DNA from: Chloracidobacterium sp.
GTDB taxonomy: Bacteria > Acidobacteriota > Blastocatellia > Pyrinomonadales > Pyrinomonadaceae
DNA length: 64,000 nt
Direction of reading: 5' to 3'
Assembly: GCA_016712045.1 (NCBI GenBank)
Contig: JADJRV010000023.1
Span: forward strand, 1-64,000
In this document: positions 9,732-19,876 of the stretch, piece by piece
How positions within the stretch are numbered: the first letter of the stretch is position 1
Layout of the letters: each line of letters opens with the position of its first letter
The notes under the pieces: generated by a model
The model's input: the letters and a program-made list of their open reading frames with translations, nothing else
The model's database searches: none
Told to the model about the DNA's origin: nothing
Program-made: the position numbers and the translations under genes

Positions 9732-12544
9732 CTAAACTCTAAAAACCTTCATCACCTCGTCGCCCAAATGGTTGATTACTTTCACGGCGATGCGGCCGCT
9801 TTCAGGTTTGTTGAATGGGCGAGAGACGTCGCTGTTGAGCGTACTCCAAGCTTCTTCGTTGATCTCGGCTTTGAGCGAGGTTTTCAGCGACTTGTATGGA
9901 TCGTTCTGACCTAAGAAATAGGCGTGGCGGACGAAGAAGCTTTCTTCGTTGTAATCGGTATCGATGAACCAGCAAGCGATGCCGTCGGCACCGTCGCTGC
10001 GGACTTCTCCTGATTTCGGATCGAAAACATCGACGCCTTTGACCTTGATCTGTATCTCGTCGTCCGCAGTGTAGATGACGTCGATGTCCGGTTCGCCGAA
10101 GATGACGAAAAGGTTTCCCTTTCCGGTGTTTTTAAGTTCGTCGCCCATGTGAAGGTCGGCGTTCATGCGAGCTTTCAGAACCGGAACGCGGCCGAGTTTG
10201 TCGAACTCGGATGAATGAGCGTCATAATTGAAGGCACAGGCGATAAGTACATCGAAACCCGCGTCGCCGGCTTCGCGGGCGGCGGCAACGAGATCCGGTC
10301 GTGAAACTGTTCCGAATTCGGGGCCGATGAATATTGCGGCACGTTTAGATAAGCCCGATTCATCGTATCGAGCCTCGGCGCATACATAATGGCCGGGCCA
10401 GCCGGTCGGGCCAGATGTGAATACAATCCTGTCTTCTTTATGAGCTTGCTGAACGCCCGCAGACTGAAGATTTTCCAAGATCATCCCCACAAAGTCCTGA
10501 CCTTCTTTTGGCCCTACCCCATTCCTTGGCTGTAATGGATCGACCAACTCGTCGTTCTCATCCATTCCTAAGGTTCTATGCGGAGAAAGGCTTTCGACGG
10601 TAAACGGTCCTGCGACGCGGACTTTTTTCTTGTCGTCGTATGGTTTGTCGTAGAGGAATTCAAAATCGGCCCCGGCGGCGATCGAAGCGTCTATCTCCTT
10701 CTGGCGAGCGACGCGGGCCTTCCACCACTCATGCAAAAATCCAACGGCTTCAACTACGTCACGGACCTCTTCGAGATCCTCTGTCGCATACTCTCTTGGT
10801 ATCTGCCATTCATGCCAGTCTTTTCCGAGTGCTTCGTTGATCTGCTTCCGGATTGGTTCGAGGTTTGGCTGCCATTTTTCCCAAATGATATCGATCTCTC
10901 TATTGTTCGCAATGGATTTGAGCGTGATGTGCGGAACGCGTTCGTAAACAAAGCCGTGGCGAATCTTTCCGTATGTCGGCTGGCTCGACGGAATGGTGCG
11001 GGTCACTTCACCTTCCTTCTGCTGGCCTTCGGGGGAATCGGCGAGTAGATAATACGGATAGCGAGCGCCCATAACGCGGGCGCGTGCGAGTGCTAGCGCC
11101 ACGCGCGAAGTATCAACGGTTATCCACCGTCTGCCCCATTGCTCCGCAACGGCGGCTGTGGTGCCCGAACCGCAGGTCGGGTCGAGCACTAGGTCACCTG
11201 GGTCTGTGGCCATTAAGAGGCAGCGTTGAACTATCCGCGAGACAGTTTGAACGACATAAACCTTATCGCGCTCAGCCGTTCCCATTGTATCTGTCCACAT
11301 GTTCGTAACAGGTGTGGCCGCGAAATCATCGAGAAAGAGTCGATAGTTGGCGAAGGTTTTGTAAGGAAAAGTCGACCGGCCTTGCCGATTCGAGTTAGTC
11401 CATCAAGCGTCGTCTTCCAGTGTTGGTTCGCCTTGTGATTGAGCGTTTGACCTTCAAACGTAAACGAAAACGGGTTCGTTGGAGCTCCGTCGGATGTTAA
11501 GGGCCGCCAAGAAACAAGCGGGCACCTTCAGGCAATTGGAGATTCCCCTCATCATCGATAAAACGTGAGGAGGGCACCGTCTCGCCAGACGGAAGCGAAC
11601 ACGATTTATAGCTCCCCGGAACCTTCGCCAAAAACCTTTTGGTCGAAGGTGACCGACTACTTCAGCGATGGTTTCGATTTAGCGTACCAAACAACGTAGT
11701 CGCAAATCGAAGCGACAGAACTCGCATCAAAGCCGCCTGTTTTCTTGAACTGAATTAATGCTACGCAGTTTTCATCACCAAACACCTCATCCATTACCGC
11801 CCGGACGCGGTGGACATTTTCATCGCCGATCTGCACGAAAATGGAGCCGGAATCGGTGAGGAGATCGCGGGAAACGGTAAGGCGATCTCGCAGGTAGGTC
11901 AGATAGCTGTGGATGCCGTCGCGCCAAGTGTCGCGGAAAGCTTTGACTTGCTCAGGCTCGCGGGTAATATGGCCGGCGTTGCCATCCTTAACGTCGCGGC
12001 TGGTGGTTGACCACTGAAAATTGCTATTGAACTTGATGCCGTAAGGCGGGTCGATATATATGCACTGAACCTGTCCGCGAAGCCCTTCGCGTTCGGCCAG
12101 CGAAGCCATCACTTGTAGACTGTCACCGAGTATCATCCGGTTCGACCAATTTTGATCGTGCTTATAAAAATCGGTCTTCGCCGCATCGTCAATGCCGTTG
12201 AACGAGTCGTAGAGATCGGCAAACAACGCGTGCTGTATCTCTTCCCTTTCCTCAGTCCTTTCCGTCCGCCTCCGCAGATCGTCGATCAGTACTTTCGGAT
12301 GAACTTTCTCCTGGATATAAAGCGGCGGAGCCTGCACCACCAGATCCGACCAATCCTGCTCGTCCTTCCCCCGCCAAACAAGCTGCGGGTCAAGATCGCG
12401 ATTTCGCCGCTCATAAGCAACCTGTATCGGCGTCTTGTCCGTGTCAAGCATCACCGACTCATGTTCAGCCGTCGGAATGTTCCGCCGTTTAGCCTCGTCA
12501 TGCCGAAAGGTCTCTACCGATTTCTTACTCTTATCCTTTGCCAT
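9732..12544 (-). CDS. Type III-like (Mod) site-specific adenine DNA methyltransferase, frame-disrupted
   Basis: The N-terminal block (from 12544) carries methylase motif IV IYIDPPYGI near residue 150 and a target region with TYLRDRL. After a broken stretch at 11301-11656, the second block (from 11300) has motif I LDPTCGSGTTA plus the SAM-binding tail (WITVDTSRVALALARAR). Motif order IV before I matches beta-class Mod enzymes of type III systems, which methylate adenine N6. In the broken stretch recognisable pieces lie in three frames (…SGETVPSSRFIDDEGNLQ…, …TNPFSFTFEGQTLNHKANQH…, …TFANYRLFLDDFAATPVT…), so at least three indels are needed; all belong to one ~935-aa protein. The C-terminal ~300 residues include a segment suited to target recognition. 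It probably protects host DNA from the Res-like enzyme encoded upstream. Confidence 0.8.
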
Positions 12545-12602
12545 CTTATTAAAACGCGAAGTTTGCTAACGCTAGGTCGGGTAATATGACCCACGACTAC
12601 AT

Positions 12603-15600
12603 CTAGCTTCCTAGTACTACCGAATCGATCAGCGAAGTGAGGTCTTGGGAAGATATTCCTCCGTTAGGCTCATCCTGCGATACTATGAGTGTGCCCTTAG
12701 GACCACCGCCTTCATCATGCGGAAGAATGCCGTTCTCGCGATACCAAACCTTCTTCTCTTCCCAGCGACGCTTGTACGCAGGGTCGGAAAGCATCCCGCA
12801 ATGCTCCCAGTAGTAAGTGATGCCTGTTTCGTCATCCTCGATCGTGAAATCGGGATACTTCGTAACGCCATCGACGATCAAGGGTTCTTCGTAAAGATAG
12901 TGAACGCCTTTTGCGTGGAAAAGATTGGCTATTATTACCTCGGACTTGGACCGAACCGCATCTCCACGGCTCGTTATGTGAATCAAGTTCTGTTCAAGAA
13001 ACCTGTCGCCGATCTTGATCGGGTCCGGAGCTCCAAACAGATTTGTGAGCCGTGCTGCAGTCGCGGAAAACTCCTCAGAACTAAGTCTTTGTAGATCAGT
13101 TGCCGAGCCTTGATGAAGTACGACAACACGCTCCTTTTGACGAGTCAGTGCTGTATAGAGCAATTCACGCCATGCCATATTCGGCGACTTTGGCAGGACA
13201 AGAAAAACAGTATTGAATTCACTTCCCTGTGCTTTGTGAACAGTAAGGGCGTATGCCAGCTCAAGGCTTGCAACGCCTTCTTCACTAAAGTCAGAGTCAT
13301 AGAACTTGAACGTCTGGCCTGTCTGGGTCGAGAATTCGATCTCAAGATCTTTTGGGATCCAACTTCGAGCTTTGGTCTTCCGGTGCCCAACGACGATGCC
13401 GATCTCACCATTGGCGAGGTAGCCATAGCCTTCTGGTTGAGGATATATACGGTTCTTGTGAACCGACCAGTTCCGATTGTTTATAACCTTGTTGCCATAG
13501 ACAATCTGCGAGTCGCCCATCGGTTTTGGAATGCTTCTTAGGTAGGCTTTGACGTTTGCACGAGCGGTTTCTAGCTGTTTCGCCATATACCGCTGTTGGA
13601 GAAAGCGGTTCAAAGCCTCAACGCCCCACGCCTTCTGTCTGACAGGACAGAGAATTTGCCAGGCTTCTGCCATTTGCCCTGCGCCTTTTCGCTCGCCCCA
13701 AGTGGAGTTGTACCACGCAGTGCCCCTGTTATCGAGAACCGCTCCAAAGCTAACGGCAAAGTTCTGCCAGTCTTCTCGATCATTTTGAAAATCAAGGTTA
13801 CGCGCAAGTTCGTTACACAGAGCTTTCTCAAGTTCATCTGCCGTTTCCCAATGAACAAACGACACATTTTCGCTCGTCCGTTTTCCTGAGAGGATCTCAA
13901 ACACCTGATCTTCACCGGGAGCCATCGACATTCCACCGAACCACGCAGCCAGTTGGAGATCGTCTCGATCACCGGCTCCCTGCCGCCGAGGAACTGTAAG
14001 TTCCGCATAGCAGGTCCCGACACGGGGGAAACGAGCTTCAATATCAGCCGGCGAGAGCTTTTTGACAACGTCCACGAATGGCCGACCCGCTCCGATCGGT
14101 GGAAGCTGCCTCGGATCACCCACAAATATCAGTCTGTGAACGCCGCTAATCGCTTCAAGAAGAGCTGCCATCATCTCTTCCGTCAACATCGAGCATTCGT
14201 CGACGATCACCGTTCTCCCAACTTTCTGACCTTCGGTACCTGTCAGCAGATAACGGCCCGTGCGTCCGTCATAACGGGGTGGTTTTGACCTGTTGAGGAA
14301 CTGAGCAAGAGTCAACGCCTGATAATTCTGAATATGGGCCGTTCGTGCAACCGATTCCATGCGAACACGTGCCTTGCCCGTTGGAGCAAGAAGTAGAATT
14401 CCGTCATCACTTATCTCCGATCGCGAACATAGAACCGACAGAAGGGTCGTCTTGCCAGTTCCGGCTGGTCCGATCAACACGCTGACTCTCGACGATGCAA
14501 TCTCCTCAAGTGCGGCTGCTTTTTCTTGGCGAGCACGCACCTCCTTGACCCGATCGACTTCATCGTCAGGAAGTGCTTTCAGATGCACGTCAAGCTCTTT
14601 CTGCCAGTCGATGTCCAACTTATGCCGAGCAGATTGTGAACGCTTTTCGACCGTCTTACGAATAAGCTCTCCGACATTCGCAAGGCGTTCAAGCTGATAA
14701 GCGGGGGCCTCATTCTTCAGGCTAACTATGCGTATCTGGCCTTCAAACTGTTCGTCCTCGGCTACTCCAAGAAGGTCGTTTGTCACCAAAGTCGGGTCTT
14801 CCTTTCGCTCTTCGTCACCTTTTCGAAGAGAGATGATGATATCCTCACGGGAACGCAGGGTGTCTCCGTGGTCACCGGAATGCTCCAACTCGCGAATGCA
14901 AAGAGCTCTTAGCCTTCTGGCGTCTACGGACGTTCTAATAAGTGTAGGCTCCGCTAATGGAAACTTTTCACGAATAAACTCTGTCGGAAATACGCCACGA
15001 TCAACGACACCAATAGATACGGGAAAGAGAGTCAACCGCGTCGCTTCATAAAAAAAAGATAGGGATTTTCAAGAAAGACCGAATCGGATAGCTCAATACC
15101 GTTGTCCCGACGAGTTTCTGGAGTTGCAAGTACATTTGCCTGATCGTCAGAAAGATCAAGTCGGCTCAGGGTTTGAAGGAATGATCTGCGCTCCTCATTC
15201 ATTCGCTGCCAGGATGCAATTATCGTCCTATCAATATTCTGTGCAAGTTCCTTAGGAAGCACTGAGCCGGGATCATTCAATGCTTGAAACCACTCATCCC
15301 ATGGATTGCCATTTTCACCCGCTCTATCGATAAGTGACTGCGCAACGAAATTTCCAAGCGGTATGCCTGTTGCGTTCAACACTGCCCCCAACCCTGGAAA
15401 AGCCCCTCGCTTCTTCCAGAGGCGGCCAAGCTCCCGATCGATCCATTGCTGCTGTTTGGAAGTCGAATAGTCCCAAGCTTTCTCAGCTTGTAGCAGTGCG
15501 GCTCTACAAGCCATCAACGCCGAGATCGCACCATCCGTCCCGACGTGTTCGGTTGCATACGAGAACTCATCAAAATGGTCGTCGGGAGCAAACGCTACTA

Positions 15601-16408
15601 CATCCGACAGATCGAACGCCGCGCCATTCTCTGCGCGTTCCAACGCTTCGTGATAGGGCATCAGAAACCCATCAACAAAATCGGCACGAATGGAATGTGT
15701 AACCATTCTTTCCCATAAATAGCTACGGATCTTTCCCGCTGGATCGCCGTCGTAAGCATATTCGGTCAAAGGCCCAATAGACTTAACTCTTCCGACACCG
15801 ACAATCACGCGTCTACCTATCTCTTCAACAAGCGGTATTTGTTTCGCGTAAAAGAAAACTAACGATTCCTCGACCTTAATGTGGTTCCAGAAACATTGAA
15901 GCAAGGCGTCGTGATTTCGATAGTCCTGCAACCATGCGGAATTGAAACTTAGTACGGGCTCGTTTTGCTCGCTCACGTCTTCCAAGGGGAAGTTTTTTGT
16001 AAATCCGCGTTGACCATTCGAATCGCCAAAAACGAACTTTTTATTCATCCAACGAAATGGAAGACCCGCTGCACTGTACGCAGGATGGTATAGAGGAGTG
16101 GGTAGAAAATGACTGTGCGTTTCGTTATCGTGCTTAGAATAAGGATGTGAATGTGCGCGAGAGAACGAGAAATCCGCCATGAAGGTGGCCCGTTCCATAA
16201 CACACGGGGGATACTCATTTTGAGTAAGATCCTTGATTGACCGGCCGGCGTTACGTTCTTCTATTTCGTCGTTCTTGCTCTCTGCAATATTAACTAATTT
16301 AAGGCACGATGAATTCCGGGCTGGCGATGCACAAATAGTTCCATTCCAACCAGAGTCGTGCCACGGCACACGAATAGAAACATGTTTTAGTGGGAAAGAA
16401 ATACTCAT
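12603..16408 (-). CDS. RecD-like helicase with N-terminal PWHDxGWNG domain and nuclease-like tail (split at a T8 run)
   Basis: Two open frames meet at 15032-15035. Adding one T to the T8 run (A8 at 15050-15057 on the + strand) joins them seamlessly as ENPYLFFYEATRLTLFPVS, so I annotate one protein of ~1268 aa. Residues ~12-40 carry the motif PWHDSGWNGTICASP and paired Cys. The NPYL…YEATR junction resembles the helical region of RecD2-type helicases. Walker A GPAGTGKTTLL lies near ~650, followed by IVDECSML, and a late ALTVHKAQGSEF (UvrD_C_2) with TALTRQKERV completes an SF1B helicase. The last ~120 residues (SKSEVIIANLF…YPDFTIEDD…YYWEHCG) look like a PD-(D/E)xK-type nuclease remnant. Its start overlaps the Res stop by four bases (ATGA), indicating translational coupling. 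If the split were real, the downstream part would start at a TTG, which I find unlikely. Confidence 0.75.
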
Positions 16409-19400
16409 AATCTATTCTCAGTCGCCTTTTCAATCAGCGTGTTGAAGGCCTCCTCAATCTTAGCTTCAAAATCCATCTGCATTTCATATACGTCAGTAAA
16501 CTCTGCAAATGCCCAACGGCCCTGAGTGCCGAGGTTATTTACACCGGGAACCCAATATGTTTCCATCGTGGACTTTTTCTCTTTTGCATCTTCGCCGCGA
16601 TATCCCTTTATCTCAACGATCAAACGAAGAGGATCTTCAGCCCCATTTCCGTCGTCGATTAGAACGATGAAATCAGGAATATATTTGCGAATGTCTGAGC
16701 CATATCGATACGGCACCTCGAACCCCAGACTTCTATTCTTCACATAAGCAATAACCCTCGGATGCCTTTCGGCAACGCGACAGAACTCCGCTTCCCAGTC
16801 GCTATCATAGATGACCCAGTTGAGTTGGCATTTTGGCGGCGGACCGCCCGTGTCCCATCTCGTCGTCTTCGACGTCGTGAAGTTTACATGCATCGTCGTG
16901 CCCGTTGGATTATATGGGTCAAGCACGGCTTTGACCGGATTGCTCCCTATATGCGCCCGCGTTATGGCGTGGGTAATGCGCTCACCCGCCATATCGGCGA
17001 GCGTCTTGTATTTTAGTTGGGCCGGATAGGTTCCGCCCTTGCACACGAGATAGCTGTTCAACCAATCAGAGGCAATCCGCTTCAACTGACCGAAAAGATG
17101 CATCTGCGGCTCGCCATCTTCATCCCGCCATTTATTCAGAAGTAAATGCGATGTAAGTTCGTAAACAACCTGCGAATGGCGGACGTCACCGGTATGAGCA
17201 AGATTGAGATTTACAGGAGCTCCAATGATGCCTGCGTTCTCCGTCTCTGCAGCTCCGACTAATTCTGGGGTCAGATCCATTCTTGAATCATCATTGAAAT
17301 TTGCCGTAAGCCTCTCTTCAGGCAATTCGACTCGAAATCCTTTTACACGAGGAAATACGATTTCTAGATGATCGCGTTCTGGTCGTACAGCTTTGACGTG
17401 CACGGTCTCACGCGGTGGCTGTGGCGGAGCAACGACCGGTTTTGCTGTAAAGTCAAAAGGAATCCCGAGAACATCCGCATATTCCGTGTTGAATATTCCT
17501 TCTTCATTTAATTCGTAGGACTGCCTTCTGAGGGCACGTCCGATCACTTGTTCACAGAGGAGCTGAGTGCCGAAAGCACGAACACCAAGAACGTGCGTAA
17601 CGGTATTTGCGTCCCATCCTTCCGTCAGCATCGAGACCGAAACAACACATCGAATGTCACCGCCGAGTCGCCCAAACTTGCCAACGGTATTCATCACCTC
17701 GCGAAGCAACTGCTGATCCGTTAGATTCTTCGCCGCTTCCTGGTCGCCCGTTCGTTCAACGATCTCACGGCGAAACTGGTCGATTTCAACTGAGGCCATC
17801 TTTCGGAAATTGTCATCAAGAGCTTCGCCTGATTCCAGCTGTTCGCTATCTATGAGCAAAGTGCGAGGCCGGGCCAATGCATTCCCATAATCGTCATGGT
17901 TTCGGAACAATGGCAGACGACCGAATTCAAACTGCGTATCTTCGTTTTCATCGGTCCGTTCGAAGCCGGATATGTAGTCATAAACGAGCTTCGATGTCGA
18001 CGTATTGTTGCAGACGACGATAAAGCAAGGTGGAACAGCAATTTTGGCTTCCTGCCACAGATCGAACGTCTTTTTGTAATGGCCGTAGAGTGCTTCAAGT
18101 GCAGTCTGCAGCTGTGGAGGAAGATCGCGTGGATCGAGAGTCTCGGCCTTACCGCGTCCCTTCTTCGGCATATGACTTCTGATATGCTCCCAAAGGTTAC
18201 GAAACATAGGCATTTCATCGCCGGGAATGTTATCCGCGACAGGTACGCGAGGAAGTTTAACGATGCCGCATTCGATCGCATCCATCAAAGAGAAATCACT
18301 CATGGTCCATGGGAATAGAGTGCCTTCTGCATACCCTGAGCCGCGCAAGAAAAAAGGAGTCGCCGAAAGGTCCATCACACGACTCACTCCGAGCTTACGT
18401 TTTACAATCTCAATTCCGCTGATCCAAAGTCTTGCAGCCTCGTTGTTCTTTTCGGCTTCTTTCTTTTCGTCACCTTTGAGTTTTTCTGCATCTTCTGTGT
18501 GCGGCTTTTCACGATAACAGTGATGAGCTTCATCATTTATTACCAGAATATTCCTAATCCCCATCAGCCCCGGCATAACACGCTGAATCATCTGGCCTTC
18601 AGTCTCTGTCGTGTCCAGATCGGGACCTCGTCCTTTCAGCAAAGAACGTCCACCTTTTGAAAGTTCCACTCGTTCACGGAGTTTGAAGGCATGGTAATTC
18701 GTAATAACGATCTTCGCCCTTTCGATATCCCGGAGCATTTCAGATTGGATTAATTCACGGGTCTTGTAATAGCTATCGGGATCATTCGGTTGAAGCACAC
18801 GCAGACGATCCTTGATAGTAAGTCCCGGAGCGACGATCAGAAATCCGCGTGTGAACTGCCTACTGTTCTCATGCCTCGCAGCATTGACAGCCTGCCAAGC
18901 AATAAGCATCGCCATCACGGTCGTCTTTCCGGCACCTGTTGCGAGTTTCAAAGCAAGGCGGTTTATCTCAGGATTTGCATCGTTATTAGAGTTGCCGAGA
19001 TGATCGAGAAACTTCTTTCCGCGTATTCCGAGTTTCGGAGCAACTTCAGCCAGCCAAATTGCAACCTCTACCGCTTCGATCTGGCAAAAGAATGGTCTGA
19101 TGCTGTTGAACTTATTGTGTCGCCAGTATTGAAGGAGTTGGACAGTTGTGGGCGTCACATTCCAGTCTGAAGGACTTGGCAACTGACGCCAAACGTCAAC
19201 GTATCCTCGAACTTCATTGATGATCGAGGTCGGATCATATTTCTGCTCGTCGGTGGACAGTCCCGTTCCGTCATCAAAAGTAAGTTCTGCTTGTTGTGAA
19301 CCCTTTCTTTTTTTGGGAGTCGGAATCGGGGTAATAAAGTCTGCTCGGCGACGACTTTCTATAATCCTTTGTGTTGGTTGACCGGAAGCGTCGAGTTCCC

Positions 19401-19461
19401 AATGTCGGCTAGGATAGTCGTACGGAGAATTCAGTATGGGCTTTTCGAAGAATTCTGACAT
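16405..19461 (-). CDS. Type III-like restriction enzyme Res subunit (BPTD_3080-type DEAD helicase + nuclease)
   Basis: An intact 1018-aa protein. The superfamily II helicase core shows Walker A KLATGAGKTTVMAM (~residue 175), the DEAH box VINDEAHHCYREKP (~308), motif III DLSATPFFL (~370) and motif VI region EQVIGRALRR (~660). The C-terminus has a nuclease signature: Y-RYGSDIRKYIPDFIVLID followed by LRLIVEIKGYRGED, i.e. D…ExK of the PD-(D/E)xK type. Such enzymes translocate on and cut DNA not methylated by the partner Mod. I recall this family under the name BPTD_3080 restriction endonuclease; the exact family name is less certain than the function. It is the first gene of the minus-strand operon, and its start faces the divergent regulatory gap 19462-19876. 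Confidence 0.85.
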   Translation of the reverse strand: MSEFFEKPILNSPYDYPSRHWELDASGQPTQRIIESRRRADFITPIPTPKKRKGSQQAELTFDDGTGLSTDEQKYDPTSIINEVRGYVDVWRQLPSPSDWNVTPTTVQLLQYWRHNKFNSIRPFFCQIEAVEVAIWLAEVAPKLGIRGKKFLDHLGNSNNDANPEINRLALKLATGAGKTTVMAMLIAWQAVNAARHENSRQFTRGFLIVAPGLTIKDRLRVLQPNDPDSYYKTRELIQSEMLRDIERAKIVITNYHAFKLRERVELSKGGRSLLKGRGPDLDTTETEGQMIQRVMPGLMGIRNILVINDEAHHCYREKPHTEDAEKLKGDEKKEAEKNNEAARLWISGIEIVKRKLGVSRVMDLSATPFFLRGSGYAEGTLFPWTMSDFSLMDAIECGIVKLPRVPVADNIPGDEMPMFRNLWEHIRSHMPKKGRGKAETLDPRDLPPQLQTALEALYGHYKKTFDLWQEAKIAVPPCFIVVCNNTSTSKLVYDYISGFERTDENEDTQFEFGRLPLFRNHDDYGNALARPRTLLIDSEQLESGEALDDNFRKMASVEIDQFRREIVERTGDQEAAKNLTDQQLLREVMNTVGKFGRLGGDIRCVVSVSMLTEGWDANTVTHVLGVRAFGTQLLCEQVIGRALRRQSYELNEEGIFNTEYADVLGIPFDFTAKPVVAPPQPPRETVHVKAVRPERDHLEIVFPRVKGFRVELPEERLTANFNDDSRMDLTPELVGAAETENAGIIGAPVNLNLAHTGDVRHSQVVYELTSHLLLNKWRDEDGEPQMHLFGQLKRIASDWLNSYLVCKGGTYPAQLKYKTLADMAGERITHAITRAHIGSNPVKAVLDPYNPTGTTMHVNFTTSKTTRWDTGGPPPKCQLNWVIYDSDWEAEFCRVAERHPRVIAYVKNRSLGFEVPYRYGSDIRKYIPDFIVLIDDGNGAEDPLRLIVEIKGYRGEDAKEKKSTMETYWVPGVNNLGTQGRWAFAEFTDVYEMQMDFEAKIEEAFNTLIEKATENRL

Positions 19462-19558
19462 TTCTAATAAGGTGATCCATTACGAACTTTGCAACCGTAA
19501 AAACACTATATGAAGGATTTATCTGAATATAACATGTACTTCCAACTTTCATAAAGTA

Positions 19559-19574
19559 TGGCCGGATGGGTGCA
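19559..19574 (+). promoter_or_regulatory. Candidate sigma-54 (-24/-12) promoter element
   Basis: TGGCCGGATGGGTGCA has GG and GC separated by exactly ten bases and matches nine of twelve specified positions of the TGGCACG-N4-TTGCA consensus. It points toward the CARF regulator and the Druantia-like genes but lies ~300 bp before the regulator start. A chance GG-N10-GC is expected about once in a gap this size, so the call is tentative. Confidence 0.3.
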
Positions 19575-19662
19575 GATTACAGTTCACAGAAACCGACAGG
19601 CAATTAACTGATTTAGTGAAAAGATACCTAATCTCCTCCACATTCTCGCTAAATTTAGAGTT

Positions 19663-19795
19663 CGCAAGTAAGTCAGCAAGACGCACTTGCGGTTTCGAGA
19701 TCACGCAAAGCTAAGCTTCCTTCATCTATCAATCCTCGTGCCATCTCATCGTGGAAGCACAATGTAAAGGAAACCCAATAAAACTATACTTTGCG
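19663..19795. promoter_or_regulatory. Cluster of CGCAA half-sites in the divergent gap (candidate activator sites)
   Basis: The 415-bp gap between the Res gene and the CARF regulator has no gene. It holds CGCAAGT at 19663-19669, its inverse ACTTGCG at 19685-19691, CGCAAAG at 19704-19710 and its inverse CTTTGCG at 19789-19795. Adjacent sites are 18-22 bp apart, about two DNA turns, as expected for a dimeric HTH protein. Sigma-54 activators bind such upstream sites 80-300 bp from the promoter they control, so the cluster could serve either divergent operon. Binding by the neighbouring regulator is inference. Confidence 0.4.
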
Positions 19796-19876
19796 TCGAA
19801 CCATTCTCATGACTATCGCGGTCAGGACCACAAGACTTCTTGTATTTCTACAAATTAGTTTACTATATTTCACAAC

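Noticed and set aside
10578..11048. Plus-strand open frames opposite the methylase, helicase and Res genes
   Set aside because: They are shadows of the minus-strand genes with no domain, ribosome-binding site or sensible composition.
12603..15035. Separate 810-aa RecD-like helicase gene
   Set aside because: Its TTG start falls inside a conserved helicase segment, and one T added to the T8 run joins it to the upstream frame.
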